Of a stretch of DNA of 64,000 nt, positions 43,594 through 55,350 are shown in pieces; position 1 is the first letter of the stretch, and each line of letters starts with the position of its first letter. The position numbers and the translations under genes are program-made. Source of the stretch: Bacteroidales bacterium (GTDB lineage: Bacteria > Bacteroidota > Bacteroidia > Bacteroidales > Muribaculaceae); the NCBI GenBank assembly GCA_015061005.1, contig SUXJ01000004.1, forward strand, positions 62,001 to 126,000, in the 5' to 3' direction. The notes beneath the pieces were generated by a model. The model was not told the origin of the DNA. It ran no database searches and worked only from the letters and a program-made list of their open reading frames with translations.

Positions 43594-45191
43594 TCAGTGC
43601 TCCGGCATTGGCGCTTATCGCCACGTTGCTCACGGCTTTTTCGGGTCGTGCAGCTGAGCCTGCACGCAGTCAGCGTCCGCAGTTAGTGTTGAACATCGTC
43701 ATCGACGGGCTGCGCAGCGACTACCTTGAACTTCTGAGCGAATGTTTCGGGTCAGACGGTTTTAACAAGTTGATTGAGGGAGGGGTCGTTATTGATAACG
43801 TCAGCTATGGTCCCGGGCTTGATATGGCCGGTGCCGTTGCCGTGCTCAATACGGGCGCAGAGCCGGCGGTTAATGGCATAGCCGGTTCGATGACGTATAA
43901 CACGGCTCGCCACCTTGCCTTGCCTACGCTTACTGACCCCGGGAAGATAGGGAACTATACAGACGAAACACTATCGCCTGCAGCAATCAGAGTGTCGACG
44001 CTGTCGGACGAATTGCGTATAGACGGCGGCGGTGCAGCATATTCCCATGCGATAGCGCCGAATGCGGCAGAAGCCATCATTATGGCCGGACATGCCGGAA
44101 ATTCGGCGTTTTGGATAAACGATGCTACGGGCAATTGGGCCACGACGACACATTACCGAGAAGTGCCCAGTCCGGTGACGTCGCGTAACTACAGGTCGCC
44201 CCTGAGCTATCGCATTGACACGATAAATTGGACGCCGTCGCTCAGCTTGTCGGATTATCCGGGACTACCGGCACACAAGCGGTATTATCCTTTTAGTCAT
44301 ACTTTTACCGGTACAGACCCCGACAAGTATCGCCGATTCAAGACGTCGGCTTCCGTGAATCGCGAAGTGACAGATTTGGCCATCGACTATATAGCATCGC
44401 TCAACCTTGGGAAGCGCGATGCTATGGACATGTTGTCGGTGGGTTATACGTTGGCACCGTATGTCGGTGCAACAGACACCGATGCGCGTTTGGAAACGAT
44501 GGATGCATACGTCAAGTTGGACCGCGAACTTGCGCGCCTGCTGCAAAGCTCAGAGTCCGCCGGGGCAACAGTCGTTATTCTTGCCGGCACACCGTCGAAA
44601 CCCTCCGGAGAAGCCGATGACCCGAAATGGCATCTGAGCAATGGCGAATTTTCCACACGTAAGGCAGTTTCTCTGCTCAATATGTATTTGATAGCGCGCT
44701 ATGGGAACGGTGAGTGGGTTACCGACTATTATGACGGCGCGTTCTATCTGAACAATGAAATTATAGAACGCAAAAATCTCGATGCCGAGGATTTGCGTTC
44801 AGATGCCGCGAAATTCTTGATGAAGATGAGCGGTATAGCAAACGCTTATACTATTGACGATATACTTGAAGGCAGAACGGACGATGCATTGCGTCGGAAC
44901 ACCATAGTAGCCACCGCTCCAGATGTGTATATCGACGTTATTCCCGGGTGGACTCTTATTGATGATTATGCGCATCCCGAAGCTCCCAAGCACACTACGA
45001 TAAGGGCTTCGTCGGCTACCGCTCCGGCAATTATTTATGCCCCGGCCGGTATTGTGCCACAAAGAATAGGCGGCGAAGTTGATGCGCGTCGGATTGCGCC
45101 GACAGTGAGCCGCATTTTGCGAATTCGTTCTCCTAACGGTGCATCGCAACCCCCCTTACCTATAGTGTTTAATTCAAAAATATCGAAATAA
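43566..45191 (+). CDS. Alkaline-phosphatase-superfamily protein lacking catalytic motifs
   Basis: This 541-aa exported protein aligns by eye with PafA-type alkaline phosphatases: VLNIVIDGLRSDYL (about 41-54), LNTGAEPAVNGIAG (about 94-107) and ETMDAYVKLDRELARLL. The catalytic positions are changed. The nucleophile region (normally T-x-T-x-P-G-H) reads GPGLDMAGA, the KDR motif reads APN, the D-x-x-G-H metal ligands read APYVGATDT, and the ADHG motif reads AGTPSK. It is probably a pseudoenzyme with a binding or structural role. It overlaps the DUF4105 gene by 28 nt and lies 21 nt before secA. The alignment is by eye. Confidence 0.75.
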   Translation: MQKNSKPLIISAPALALIATLLTAFSGRAAEPARSQRPQLVLNIVIDGLRSDYLELLSECFGSDGFNKLIEGGVVIDNVSYGPGLDMAGAVAVLNTGAEPAVNGIAGSMTYNTARHLALPTLTDPGKIGNYTDETLSPAAIRVSTLSDELRIDGGGAAYSHAIAPNAAEAIIMAGHAGNSAFWINDATGNWATTTHYREVPSPVTSRNYRSPLSYRIDTINWTPSLSLSDYPGLPAHKRYYPFSHTFTGTDPDKYRRFKTSASVNREVTDLAIDYIASLNLGKRDAMDMLSVGYTLAPYVGATDTDARLETMDAYVKLDRELARLLQSSESAGATVVILAGTPSKPSGEADDPKWHLSNGEFSTRKAVSLLNMYLIARYGNGEWVTDYYDGAFYLNNEIIERKNLDAEDLRSDAAKFLMKMSGIANAYTIDDILEGRTDDALRRNTIVATAPDVYIDVIPGWTLIDDYAHPEAPKHTTIRASSATAPAIIYAPAGIVPQRIGGEVDARRIAPTVSRILRIRSPNGASQPPLPIVFNSKISK

Positions 45192-45212
45192 TAATAAAAT
45201 TTACATATAGCA

Positions 45213-48200
45213 ATGTCAATAAATTCATTTCTCAGTTCCCTGTTCGGCAACAAATCTCAGCGAGACTTGCGCGAGATACAGCCTATCGTGAACAAAATCA
45301 ATGCACTCCGACCCGAGTTGGAGGGGCTGAGTGCCGATCAGCTTCGCGAGAAAATCAATGACGTACGTGCCGATATACGCAGTTCAGTGGAACCGCATGA
45401 AGTTTCCATCAAGCAGCTGCGAGAGGAGCTCGAAGCGTTACCATTTGAGAAACGTCAACCCCTTTGGGATCAAATAGATGATCATGAGAAGAAGATTCTC
45501 GACGTTATCGAAAAGAAATTGAACGAACATCTGCCCGTTGTTTTTGCTACCGTGCGCGAAACTGCCGCACGCTTTGCAAAAGGCGATGTGGAAGTTACGG
45601 CAACTCAGCTTGACCGCGATTTGGCGGCTCAAGGCAGAGACTTCGTGAGCATCACCGATGACGGGAAAGCCATATACAAGAATCATTGGATGGCCGGCGG
45701 CAATGAAATCAGCTGGGACATGGTTCACTATGATGTTCAGCTCATAGGCGGAACGGTTCTCCACTCCGGTAAGATTGCGGAAATGGCCACCGGTGAAGGT
45801 AAGACCCTCGTTGCGACCCTTCCGGTGTTCCTGCGTTCGCTCAGCGGCAAAGGCGTACACGTGGTAACAGTCAATGACTACTTATCCAAACGTGACAGCG
45901 AATGGATGGGTCCGTTGTATATGTTCCACGGCTCAACAGTTGATTGCATCGACAAGCATAGGCCTAACACGCCCGAGCGTCGTGCGGCCTATAACTGCGA
46001 TATTACGTTTGGTACCAACAATGAATTCGGTTTTGACTACCTTCGTGATAACATGGCGATGAGCCCCGATGATATGGTTCAGCGCAAGCATTATTATGCG
46101 ATAGTCGATGAGGTTGACTCCGTGCTCATTGATGATGCACGCACACCGCTTATCATATCCGGTCCGGTTCCCAAGGGCGAAGACCAATTCTTTAATGAAT
46201 ATAAAGTGAACGTTCAGAACGTGGTAGATGCGCAGCGCAAGCTTCAAATCAAACTTCTGAGCGAGGCCCGAGAAAAACTTGCAAGCGAGGACAATGAAGT
46301 CCGCAAGGAAGGCGCGTTGGCGTTGTATAGAGCATATCTTGCCGGTCCGAAATATCAGCCGCTGATTAAGCTTTTGAGTCAAGATGGCATGAAGACCACT
46401 TTGCTCAAGACAGAGGGCTATTATCTTCAAGATAATGCACGCGAACTTCCTAAGGCCGTTGAGCCCCTATACTTTAAGGTTGACGAAAAGACACGTCAGG
46501 TAGATTTGACAGATAAGGGCTATGACGTGTTGACCGGTCGCATCGATGACCCGACGTTCTTTATCCTTCCCGATATTGCCGCTCAATTGAGCGAACTGGA
46601 AAACATTGCAAATCCGGAAGAAAAGGCAGAAAAGAAGGATCATCTGCTCGCAGAATATGCGGTGAAAGCCGAGCGCGTTCACACGGTAAATCAATTGCTT
46701 AAGGCTTACACCCTTTTTAATAAAGACGAGGAGTATGTTATTGACGATAATAAGATTAAAATCGTTGATGAGCAGACCGGTCGTATCATGGAAGGGCGTC
46801 GTTACTCCGACGGTCTCCACCAAGCACTTGAAGCGAAAGAAGGAGTGAAGGTTGAGGCCGCCACTCAGACTTTTGCCACTATTACCCTGCAGAATTACTT
46901 CCGTATGTATCATAAGTTAGCCGGTATGACCGGTACGGCGGAGACAGAGGCAGGGGAATTTTGGGATATTTATAAACTTGATGTTGTAACCATTCCGACA
47001 AACCGTCCGATAGCGCGTAACGACATGAATGACCGCGTTTATCGTACGAAGAAAGCAAAGTATGCTGCCGTTATCAAGGAAATTGAAGAATTGGTGGCAG
47101 CCGGTCGTCCGGTTTTGGTCGGTACAACTTCAGTGGAAATATCTGAAAATTTAAGTCGCCAGCTTTCACTTCGCCATATACCTCACAACGTGCTCAATGC
47201 CAAGCTTCATCAGAAGGAAGCAGACATCGTTGCGCTTGCCGGCCGTATGGGCACCGTTACCATAGCAACAAATATGGCGGGTCGCGGTACTGATATTAAA
47301 CTTCCGGATGAGGTTAAGGCAGCCGGCGGTTTGGCTATTATCGGCACGGAACGCCACGAGAGTCGTCGTGTGGACCGTCAGTTGCGCGGACGTGCCGGAC
47401 GTCAGGGCGATCCGGGATCTTCAGTGTTCTTCGTGAGCTTTGAGGACCAGTTGATGCGCATGTTTGCATCAGACCGAGTGTTGAAATACCTTGATCGCCT
47501 TGGCTTCAGCGAAGACGAAATGTTGGAGAGCAAGATGGTTAACAACTCCATAGAGAAAGCTCAAAAACGCGTTGAAGAAAATAACTACGGAATCCGTAAA
47601 CGTTTGCTTGAATATGATGACGTGATGAACAAGCAGCGCACGTATATCTATTCTCGTCGTCAGCATGCATTGAAGGGCGAACGCATTGGCATAGATATAT
47701 CGAATATGCTTTATGACGTTGTCGAGAACCTTGTGGATACGCATAATGCCAATGATCCTGCGGAATATGAAGCGTTGAAGTTCGACGTGATGACTTTGAT
47801 GTCGATTGATGTTCCTCTCAGTGCCGAGCAATATCGCTCCATGAATCGCGAAGATGTGATTGCAACGCTTCACGGAGCGGCAATGGAGGCCCTTCAGCGA
47901 AAGAGCGAAAAAATCTTGGAGGTTACTCGTCCGGTGCTCAATGACCTTGGCGAAAAGGGATATAAGGGCGATATTCAGGTGCCTATCACAGACGGCAAAC
48001 GCATATACCGCTTGATTATCAACGTTGAAGAATCGGTAGCCGCTGATTGTAAAAACATTGTGACGGAATGGCACAAACTTATCATGTTGGCCACTATCGA
48101 TGAACTTTGGAAAGAGCATCTCCGTGAACTTGACGAATTGCGTAAGAGTGTGCAAAATGCGAGCTATGAGCAGAAGGATCCGTTGGTGATTTATAAGGTA

Positions 48201-48575
48201 GAGTCGTTCCACTTGTTTGAGGCAATGCTCAAGAACCTCAACGACAAAGCGACTACCGCTCTTATGCGAGGCAGGGTTTACGTTCGCCAGCCGCAGCCGG
48301 GAGAGTCGATGCAATCCGAAGGACAGCAAGGCGCACAGAGGCCTCAGCCGGAAGTGCAGCGTGCCATGCCGACCAAAACGGATTACTCTCGCTATAATGC
48401 TCAGAAAGCAGAAGCTTATGACGGCGCAAATGCGCAAAAAGCAGCGGCGAGCGCAAATCAAGGACCTCGCCAAGCGCCACAACCCATTAAAGCCGGTCCG
48501 CGCATAGGACGCAATGATCCGTGTCCGTGCGGCAGTGGCAAAAAGTATAAGGCATGCCACGGCAGGGGGCTTTAA
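45213..48575 (+). CDS. secA: Preprotein translocase ATPase SecA
   Basis: This 1120-aa protein has Walker A MATGEGKT (191-198), the DEAD-like [13 protein letters not shown], the second-domain [12 protein letters not shown] and [11 protein letters not shown], and a C-terminal zinc-binding tail [16 protein letters not shown]. It drives protein export through SecYEG. It is longer than E. coli SecA (901 aa): the Walker A is shifted by about 90 residues, and more is inserted after VDEVDS (about residues 325-460). Such insertions are typical of Bacteroidota SecA. A Gln/Ala-rich linker precedes the zinc tail. It overlaps the TamB-like gene by 22 nt. Confidence 0.98.
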   Translation: MSINSFLSSLFGNKSQRDLREIQPIVNKINALRPELEGLSADQLREKINDVRADIRSSVEPHEVSIKQLREELEALPFEKRQPLWDQIDDHEKKILDVIEKKLNEHLPVVFATVRETAARFAKGDVEVTATQLDRDLAAQGRDFVSITDDGKAIYKNHWMAGGNEISWDMVHYDVQLIGGTVLHSGKIAEMATGEGKTLVATLPVFLRSLSGKGVHVVTVNDYLSKRDSEWMGPLYMFHGSTVDCIDKHRPNTPERRAAYNCDITFGTNNEFGFDYLRDNMAMSPDDMVQRKHYYAIVDEVDSVLIDDARTPLIISGPVPKGEDQFFNEYKVNVQNVVDAQRKLQIKLLSEAREKLASEDNEVRKEGALALYRAYLAGPKYQPLIKLLSQDGMKTTLLKTEGYYLQDNARELPKAVEPLYFKVDEKTRQVDLTDKGYDVLTGRIDDPTFFILPDIAAQLSELENIANPEEKAEKKDHLLAEYAVKAERVHTVNQLLKAYTLFNKDEEYVIDDNKIKIVDEQTGRIMEGRRYSDGLHQALEAKEGVKVEAATQTFATITLQNYFRMYHKLAGMTGTAETEAGEFWDIYKLDVVTIPTNRPIARNDMNDRVYRTKKAKYAAVIKEIEELVAAGRPVLVGTTSVEISENLSRQLSLRHIPHNVLNAKLHQKEADIVALAGRMGTVTIATNMAGRGTDIKLPDEVKAAGGLAIIGTERHESRRVDRQLRGRAGRQGDPGSSVFFVSFEDQLMRMFASDRVLKYLDRLGFSEDEMLESKMVNNSIEKAQKRVEENNYGIRKRLLEYDDVMNKQRTYIYSRRQHALKGERIGIDISNMLYDVVENLVDTHNANDPAEYEALKFDVMTLMSIDVPLSAEQYRSMNREDVIATLHGAAMEALQRKSEKILEVTRPVLNDLGEKGYKGDIQVPITDGKRIYRLIINVEESVAADCKNIVTEWHKLIMLATIDELWKEHLRELDELRKSVQNASYEQKDPLVIYKVESFHLFEAMLKNLNDKATTALMRGRVYVRQPQPGESMQSEGQQGAQRPQPEVQRAMPTKTDYSRYNAQKAEAYDGANAQKAAASANQGPRQAPQPIKAGPRIGRNDPCPCGSGKKYKACHGRGL

Positions 48576-51500
48576 AGCGCACCTATCGCGTACTTAGAAC
48601 AATTATAGTGTCCCTACTGTCAGTGGCAGTAGGGATACCGTTATTCCTATATATTCTGCTGAGTTTCGGCTCGGTACATGAAAAAATCCGTCAAACGGCG
48701 GCGGGAGAACTTTCAGCCTTATTTGGCGCGGAAGTCAGTATTGGAAAATTTAAAGCAGTTCCGTTTAATCGCATTGAGTTGAGCGATGTTAGCGTGGCGT
48801 TGAACGGCGATACCTTGGTCGCAGCGTCGGCTCTGAATGCGGGTATCAGTTTCAGTAATTTGCTGAGGGGGCGCATTGTTGTGACCGATGTGGAATTAAT
48901 GCACCCCGACATTCGTATCAGCAAGGAGACGCCCGATGCTCCGCTCAATGTGCAACCTATTCTTGATCGACTCAAGGGCGAAGATAAAAATGAGCCGCAA
49001 TCGTTTAATTTGGCAGTGCATACTTTTGTGATTCGTTCGGGTCGAGCTTCGTATGATGTTTTATCCGAGCCATTACGTTCCGGTTTGGATCCGAATCATG
49101 TGTCAATAGGCGGATTGCGTGCAGACTTGACGGCTCCACAGATAAGCAATGAGAGGATAACGGTTAGTCTCAAACGATTGAATTTTACGGAAAAGAGCGG
49201 TTTGGCAGTGAGAAATGTGCGAGCCAATATTGCCTTTTCTGATGGAATGCTCAATCTTAGTGGATTGAACCTAACCATGCCACAGTCGAGTTTGAGTTTT
49301 GCGGATATGACTATGAATCTTAGCGGTGCACGCAAATTGGCCGACATTGAGATTCTTAAAGGGTCAACAATCAACATGGCAGATTTGTCGCCGATTGTGC
49401 CTGCACTCGGTAACTTAAACGGTAAGATAGCATTAAGTGGCGCAGCGGTCTTGTTTCGAGATTCGTTGAATGTCAAGAGTTTTAATCTTGGAATGCCATC
49501 GCAGCAAATAGTTCTGAGAACGAATGCAGAGGCATCGGCAAATGCAGTTAGGTTACATTCATTAGAACTCGGGCTTAACGGACCGATTCTCTCGCAAGTC
49601 TTAAATTCGCTAAAACCGTTGCCCGCAAGCCAAAGTACAATGATTGACGCCTTAGGCGATGTGGGCTTGTCGTGTGTGGCCTCATGGAGGAAACCCGGCG
49701 ATGCCGGCATAGCCGGAGAGTTGACTTCTGCATTGGGAAATGTGAGTTTCGATGCAAATCTAACAGCCAAAGGGCTTGCCGGAGAAGTTAACGCCGAAGC
49801 GGTCAATCTCGGGGTGATTGTCCCGGGGCAGTCACTCGGGCTCGCTGATATTGCAGCGTGGTTTGACGTTGGGTCGCAGAGTGGCAATGCGCGAGTTTCG
49901 GTGCCTCGTCTGCAGTGGCGCAATCATCTCTATGAGGGCGTTGATGCATCGATGTCATATCAAGGTAAGGCATATAGTGGCAGTATCAGTATAGTTGATA
50001 CGTTGGCAACCGCCGAGGCTCAAGTGAGCATAAATCTAACTCCCGGGGCAGTGGGCGCATCGTTGTCGGCAAGCGTGGATAATTTGCAGCCTTATGAACT
50101 TGGGCTCATAGATAAATATGAGGGTCACTCTTTGCTAGCCGATATTGAAGGCTCATTTGAAGGAGAGGCATTTCACCGCTGCGTAGGTCAGATGGAAATC
50201 GCAAATATGCGGTTCACCGATTCCGATGGCAATGGACTCATAGAGGCTCCGATATTATTGACGACTGATTTGAGCGGGCCCGATGGAGAAATCAGCCTCA
50301 CTTCAGATTTGATTGATTTTTCAGCGCGAGGAGAAATTAATTTGTCAACCATCGGTAATACTCTTAATAATATTCTCAGTCAAGTACTTCCCGAACACAT
50401 AGAGCCTAAAGCGGTCAATGCAGATGAACCGAATAATTTCAGTTTTGAGGCAACGATTCATGATGTGGCACCGCTGTTTGACTTTATCAATGCTCCGGCG
50501 AAACTTCTTTATCCGGTTACCATTACGGGTAGCGTTGACCAAACGACTGAAAAGGCCTCAGTTTTAGTTAGTGCACCATATTTGCAGCAGGGTAATAATT
50601 TGATATCAAAGACGTCTGTTTCCGCTCAGTTGGGAAGCGATGCCTCGTTGAATGTCCATACCAAGATGCCGAGTAAATTCGGGAATATGGAGCTTGATTT
50701 GTTGACAACCATGGCGACTTCCGGTGGTCGTGCACGTTTCTTACTCAATGACCCGACAACTGATACGTATAGTGCGGAATTGAATTTGAATTTTCAGCCG
50801 ACAGCCTCCGGAGCTGACATACAAATAGAGCAGAGTTCATTGAATTTCGGCGATAGCGATATGAATTGGGACATTGCTCCCTCGGATATAAACATAGACA
50901 ATGGTCGAATAACTTTTAGCGGTTTGAGCTTAAAGCGTCCCAATCAAGAACTTTATATCAGCGGCACAGCATCGGCAAGTCACGAAGACACCCTTACGGT
51001 AAATCTGCATAAGATAAACCTTGATAATATATTTACGGCACTGAGAATGAATCAAGTGGTTCAGTTCGGCGGTATAGCCGACGGCACGGTAACCGGTTGC
51101 GGTCTGCTCGGCAAGGAGCCGATTTTGCAGACAGAAGATCTCTTTGCCAAGGATTTGAAATACAGTCATTGCCTCATGGGTGATGCTCGTATCAAAGCGC
51201 GCTGGAATAATGAATCGCGTGGCATTGAAATCCTTGCCGACGTGGACGGCAATGTTCCCGACGGATATGTTGGGGTTGACGGCGTGATTTATCCGATGAC
51301 GCAAGAATTAGACTTTAAGTTCAAGGCGCGCCATGCTCCGGTCAGTTTCTTGCATACGTTTATGTCAACATGGGCATCAAAAGTGGGAGGATACGCTTCG
51401 GGCGATGTGCATCTTTATGGCGACTTCAAACTCGTTGACTTGGTAGGTGATGTCTATGCCGAAGATTTCGCATTAACGGTGGGATTTACCAACGTGACAT

Positions 51501-52981
51501 ATTATGCCACCGATTCGGTTAGAATACGCCCCGGGCGTATCATTCTTGACAGAGTGGCGGTTCGCGATGAATCGGGACGAACAGCCAAGGTTTCCGGAGA
51601 ATTGACCCATAGTTGGTTTCAAGATGCGAGATTTAACTTTCATATCGGCGAGTTGGATAATATTTTGGCTTACGACGTAGGTCCGAGTCTCGACAGTTTT
51701 TGGTATGGAAAAATCCGGGCCAATGGAGCGGTTGATATAAAAGGCGAACCGGGTCACGTTTTGATTGAGGCCGATGTGAGCACCGCCCCTCATAGTGAAT
51801 TTACGTTTGAATTGACCGACAAAGCCAGCGCTCATGAATATGATTTTCTGACGTTTAATGATGTTACGCCCGTTACTCGCAATGACACGGTAGTGTTATT
51901 GCCCGGCTCTCCGGAACTTGACAAGTTGATGCAAGAGCGAGTGAAACAAAAAACGGTTTCACATCTGTTGTCGAACTATGAATTCAATATGCAAGTAGGC
52001 ATTACGCCGGATATTAAGATGACGCTTGTGATGGATCCTATTTCCGGCGATAAAATCACAGCGTACGGTGACGGGCATATCGGTATTCTCTACGGTTCGC
52101 GTACAAATGAGATGCAATTATACGGAGAATATATTATATCGCGAGGAAACTATAACTTTTCGCTTCAAGATATAATCCTTAAGAACTTCACCCTGAGCAG
52201 CGGCTCGTCGGTGGCGTTCAACGGGGATCCTAATGCCGCCATACTTGACCTGTCGGCGATTTATCAGCTAAATGCCAACCTCACCGACCTTGACGAATCG
52301 TTTAAGACCGATAAGGAAGTACAGCGCACGAATGTGCCGGTCAATGCCGTGCTCAACGTTGACGGCAACATCAATGAGCCTCAGATTTCGTTTGATATCG
52401 ATTTCCCAACGCTTACAACCGACGTGAAACGTAAGGTGTCGTCGATTGTCAACACAGAGGAAATGATGAATCGACAGATTATTTATCTGTTGGCTCTGAA
52501 CAGGTTTTACACACCCGAATATATGGCCGCCACCAAAGGAAACGAGTTGGTTTCAGTGGCGTCGGGTACTATATCTTCGCAGTTGAGTAATATTCTCGGT
52601 CAGCTCAGCGATAAGATTTCTGTGGCTCCGTCGTTGCGCTCTAATGCCGATGACTTCTCCGATGTTGAGTTTGACGTGGCATTGTCGAGCACGTTGCTCA
52701 ACAATCGCTTGTTGCTTAACGGTAATTTCGGTTATCGCGATAAGGCGATGAACTCATCGAGCACGCAATTTGTCGGCGACCTTGATGTGGAGTATTTGCT
52801 TACTCGCCAAGGAAATTGGCGACTCAAGGCGTATAATCATTTCAATGACCGAAATCTATACGTCAAAACAGCATTGACCACTCAAGGGCTCGGCTTGGTG
52901 TTCAAACATGACTTTGACAGTCTGATTCCGCGGCGCAAGAAGAAAGTGGAGGCGGAGGCAGACTCAGTTTCCGGCAATTAG
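48554..52981 (+). CDS. tamB: TamB-like translocation/assembly module protein (DUF490)
   Basis: This 1475-aa protein has one N-terminal membrane anchor (about residues 14-36), a long run of repetitive beta-rich sequence (AsmA-like [19 protein letters not shown] (given as one short piece) at the start), and a C-terminal DUF490 domain with [14 protein letters not shown] and [15 protein letters not shown]. TamB-type proteins bridge inner and outer membranes and carry phospholipids or aid outer-membrane protein assembly. The ATG at 48554 lies within the secA 3' end (22-nt overlap). The stop is 2 bp from the convergent flippase stop. Confidence 0.85.
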   Translation: MPRQGALKRTYRVLRTIIVSLLSVAVGIPLFLYILLSFGSVHEKIRQTAAGELSALFGAEVSIGKFKAVPFNRIELSDVSVALNGDTLVAASALNAGISFSNLLRGRIVVTDVELMHPDIRISKETPDAPLNVQPILDRLKGEDKNEPQSFNLAVHTFVIRSGRASYDVLSEPLRSGLDPNHVSIGGLRADLTAPQISNERITVSLKRLNFTEKSGLAVRNVRANIAFSDGMLNLSGLNLTMPQSSLSFADMTMNLSGARKLADIEILKGSTINMADLSPIVPALGNLNGKIALSGAAVLFRDSLNVKSFNLGMPSQQIVLRTNAEASANAVRLHSLELGLNGPILSQVLNSLKPLPASQSTMIDALGDVGLSCVASWRKPGDAGIAGELTSALGNVSFDANLTAKGLAGEVNAEAVNLGVIVPGQSLGLADIAAWFDVGSQSGNARVSVPRLQWRNHLYEGVDASMSYQGKAYSGSISIVDTLATAEAQVSINLTPGAVGASLSASVDNLQPYELGLIDKYEGHSLLADIEGSFEGEAFHRCVGQMEIANMRFTDSDGNGLIEAPILLTTDLSGPDGEISLTSDLIDFSARGEINLSTIGNTLNNILSQVLPEHIEPKAVNADEPNNFSFEATIHDVAPLFDFINAPAKLLYPVTITGSVDQTTEKASVLVSAPYLQQGNNLISKTSVSAQLGSDASLNVHTKMPSKFGNMELDLLTTMATSGGRARFLLNDPTTDTYSAELNLNFQPTASGADIQIEQSSLNFGDSDMNWDIAPSDINIDNGRITFSGLSLKRPNQELYISGTASASHEDTLTVNLHKINLDNIFTALRMNQVVQFGGIADGTVTGCGLLGKEPILQTEDLFAKDLKYSHCLMGDARIKARWNNESRGIEILADVDGNVPDGYVGVDGVIYPMTQELDFKFKARHAPVSFLHTFMSTWASKVGGYASGDVHLYGDFKLVDLVGDVYAEDFALTVGFTNVTYYATDSVRIRPGRIILDRVAVRDESGRTAKVSGELTHSWFQDARFNFHIGELDNILAYDVGPSLDSFWYGKIRANGAVDIKGEPGHVLIEADVSTAPHSEFTFELTDKASAHEYDFLTFNDVTPVTRNDTVVLLPGSPELDKLMQERVKQKTVSHLLSNYEFNMQVGITPDIKMTLVMDPISGDKITAYGDGHIGILYGSRTNEMQLYGEYIISRGNYNFSLQDIILKNFTLSSGSSVAFNGDPNAAILDLSAIYQLNANLTDLDESFKTDKEVQRTNVPVNAVLNVDGNINEPQISFDIDFPTLTTDVKRKVSSIVNTEEMMNRQIIYLLALNRFYTPEYMAATKGNELVSVASGTISSQLSNILGQLSDKISVAPSLRSNADDFSDVEFDVALSSTLLNNRLLLNGNFGYRDKAMNSSSTQFVGDLDVEYLLTRQGNWRLKAYNHFNDRNLYVKTALTTQGLGLVFKHDFDSLIPRRKKKVEAEADSVSGN

Positions 52982-52983
52982 AA

Positions 52984-54441
52984 TTAATTTTGAGCTTTTT
53001 TTGTTCGCCGATAAAGGCTGATTCCCGAGAATAGTAGCGATACGGCAAGGATTGCGGCGAAAACAGACCAGTGGCAATTTTCAAAAAGTGATGCCACAAA
53101 AGCCGATGAGCAGACTATTGCCGTAAAGATTATTCTGAGGAGATTGCTTCGTGAAACGGTTACTCCGTAAACGCGATGCAGTACCACGTAGGCAATAGAG
53201 TCGCCTACAAACATTCTGACAACAAAGCTCACTCCCAATCCGACAAGCCCCCATAAATGGTAGAATAGGAAGCTCGTTAAAATCCATAGGACGGCAGGCA
53301 TGAGAACCTCCATGATCAGATAGATGCGAGAGTCATTTTTGACGATGAACACGTAGCTCAGCGGATAAGTGATTGCTAAAATCATAATACCCAGCCCCAT
53401 CCAACGCATCAAAGAGGTTACGGGGAGGAATTCATCGGTGAGCAGTAGCCGGATAATCCAGGGAGCAGTGGCAATCAGGCAAATGACCATGGGCGCGATT
53501 ATAAGACTCATGATTTCAATCTGCCGATTGATGATGGCGTTAAATTCGCCGGGTTTGTTTAAAGCAGCCGACAAGCGAGGGAAGTAGTCCATGGCAAGAG
53601 CACTGAATACCAGCCCGACATATTGATTCGTAAGGGAGTTGGCGGCGTTATATAGCCCCACATCGGATAGTGAGCCATGGGTTTTTACGTAAACATTGAC
53701 AACGTAGCCCACGAACGACGTAATCATAGAGCCAATCATTAATACGGTACCAACTTTTAGCAACCGCATAACCAATGGTTTGTGTTCCGCCCAATTGAAT
53801 TTTACAGCGAGGTTATAGCCGGATTTGCGAAATGACGTATAGTAGAAGATAAACATGGTCAAAGCCCCGACGGTTAAGCTCGGAACTATGCCATTATAAC
53901 CGAAGAAGTAATAGAGCGGCACTCCGAAACATAGCCCTGCCAAGCCGCCGACGACTGATGCTTTTACGAGGTATTTAACAGCCCCGACCCCTTGCAGCAG
54001 TCCGGTATATGCCACCGAGGCAATTGTTAATGCCACACAGATTGACATGAACATAAAACCGGCAGTGTAATCCGCAGAACCGAATGTCCATAAGCTAAGC
54101 AGTGGTGAGAGTAAGAAGCAGATAGCACCGCCGCCGAGCGACGTTAACAATATGAGGCGCAATGCGACAGACATGAGCACCTTCATTTTGTCGGCATCAC
54201 CCTTGATCGGAGCCACTTCCTTAACCAAAGCTTGATTTAGCCCGAGCCCGGCTATTTGCTGAATGAATCCGGTGGAAGAAGAAAACAAGGAGGTTATACC
54301 CATGCCGGTTGAGCCGAGCAGCATGGCGACGAGCTTGCCCCTGACCAGAGCAATCAGGGCACTCAAGGCATGCACACCACCAAAGGCTGCAATGCGTTTC
54401 AGAATGGTTCTGTAGCTATTTTCCGGCTGTAGATTATCCAC
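52984..54441 (-). CDS. Oligosaccharide/O-antigen flippase, Wzx type
   Basis: This 485-aa protein has about 12 hydrophobic segments and a WzxE/RfbX-like start (ILKRIAAFGGVHALSALIAL). It would move a lipid-linked sugar repeat across the inner membrane. There is no usable ATG: the frame opens with TTG at 54453, but that codon is inside the -7 box (54451-54458). The GTG at 54441, 9 nt past the box, is therefore chosen. It stands alone without glycosyltransferases, though rfbABC lies 10 kb away. Confidence 0.85.
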   Translation of the reverse strand: MDNLQPENSYRTILKRIAAFGGVHALSALIALVRGKLVAMLLGSTGMGITSLFSSSTGFIQQIAGLGLNQALVKEVAPIKGDADKMKVLMSVALRLILLTSLGGGAICFLLSPLLSLWTFGSADYTAGFMFMSICVALTIASVAYTGLLQGVGAVKYLVKASVVGGLAGLCFGVPLYYFFGYNGIVPSLTVGALTMFIFYYTSFRKSGYNLAVKFNWAEHKPLVMRLLKVGTVLMIGSMITSFVGYVVNVYVKTHGSLSDVGLYNAANSLTNQYVGLVFSALAMDYFPRLSAALNKPGEFNAIINRQIEIMSLIIAPMVICLIATAPWIIRLLLTDEFLPVTSLMRWMGLGIMILAITYPLSYVFIVKNDSRIYLIMEVLMPAVLWILTSFLFYHLWGLVGLGVSFVVRMFVGDSIAYVVLHRVYGVTVSRSNLLRIIFTAIVCSSAFVASLFENCHWSVFAAILAVSLLFSGISLYRRTKKAQN

Positions 54442-54450
54442 GAGATAATG

Positions 54451-54458
54451 CAAATGTA
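54451..54458 (-). promoter_or_regulatory. -7 box of the flippase gene
   Basis: Minus-strand TACATTTG fits TAnnTTTG, and a TTGC lies 19 bp upstream. It decides the GTG start at 54441. The box lies just past the miaA stop. Confidence 0.55.
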
Positions 54459-54471
54459 GGGATTTTTCGGA

Positions 54472-55350
54472 TTAGATGCAAGCCAATATCTCATCTGCTG
54501 AGGTCACATAGACGACTTCGGGGTCGCGCTTGAGCCAAGTCAGCTGTTTCTTTGCATAAACGCGTGTGTTTTTTTTGAGTCGTTCAATTGCCGTGAAGCG
54601 GTCAAGCGTGCCGTCAAACATTTGAAACATCTCCTTGAAGCCTACAGTGTTGAGCGAATTTAGTTGTCGTAAGGGCAGCAACGCTCTTGCTTCGTCTTCC
54701 ATGCCGTCGGAAATCATTTGATCGACTCGTTGGTTTATTCTGTCGAATAGTTCTTGTCGATACCTTTCTATTGCGAACTTTTTAATTTTAAAGGGGCGCG
54801 TTTTTGTTTGGCCGGTGCGCAGTTCGCTGAGTGGGCGTCCGCTTTCACGAATAATTTCAAGGGCGTGGACTAATCGGCGATGATTGGCAGGGTCGGCTTG
54901 TTCGAGATAAGCCGGGTCAAGTTTGGCAAGTTCGGCACGCACTGCGTCGATACCGTTTTCATTAAAGAAACGCAAGGTGTCGGCTCGGACCTCATCGGAA
55001 ATAGTGGGGAGTTCGTCGAGACCACGAGTCAGCGCGTCGATATACATCATAGAACCGCCACAAACGACGCAATGGGCCAATCCTCGGTCCTCCATGTCGG
55101 CGATAAGGCGCAAGGCGTCTTCCTCAAAACGTGAGGCACTGTAGTATTCCTCAGGTTCTAAGGTTTCTATGAGGTGATGGGGCACACGACTGCGGTCGGC
55201 AGCGGAAGGCACTGCCGTAGTGACGGGCATTCTGCGATAAATCTGCCTTGAGTCGGCCGAGATGATTTCGCAGCCGAGCGCTTCAGCGACTTGCACTGCG
55301 ATTGCCGACTTGCCTGAAGCAGTGGGTCCGGTTATGATGATTACGGTCAA
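54472..55350 (-). CDS. miaA: tRNA dimethylallyltransferase, first paralogue
   Basis: This protein of about 292 aa has the P-loop GPTASGKS (8-15), ISADSRQIYR and a later VVCGGSMMYIDAL. It adds an isopentenyl group to A37 of tRNAs reading UNN codons. No ATG is available; the TTG at 55350 overlaps the upstream stop as TTGA and is the likely coupled start, with TTG 55362 as alternative. A second paralogue is at 61813-62718. It is the last gene of the seven-gene operon starting at 60555. Confidence 0.93.
   Translation of the reverse strand: MTVIIITGPTASGKSAIAVQVAEALGCEIISADSRQIYRRMPVTTAVPSAADRSRVPHHLIETLEPEEYYSASRFEEDALRLIADMEDRGLAHCVVCGGSMMYIDALTRGLDELPTISDEVRADTLRFFNENGIDAVRAELAKLDPAYLEQADPANHRRLVHALEIIRESGRPLSELRTGQTKTRPFKIKKFAIERYRQELFDRINQRVDQMISDGMEDEARALLPLRQLNSLNTVGFKEMFQMFDGTLDRFTAIERLKKNTRVYAKKQLTWLKRDPEVVYVTSADEILACI

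Noticed and set aside
47469-48560. Minus-strand frame of 363 codons inside secA
   Set aside because: Antisense to conserved SecA sequence; the encoded protein has no recognisable motif.
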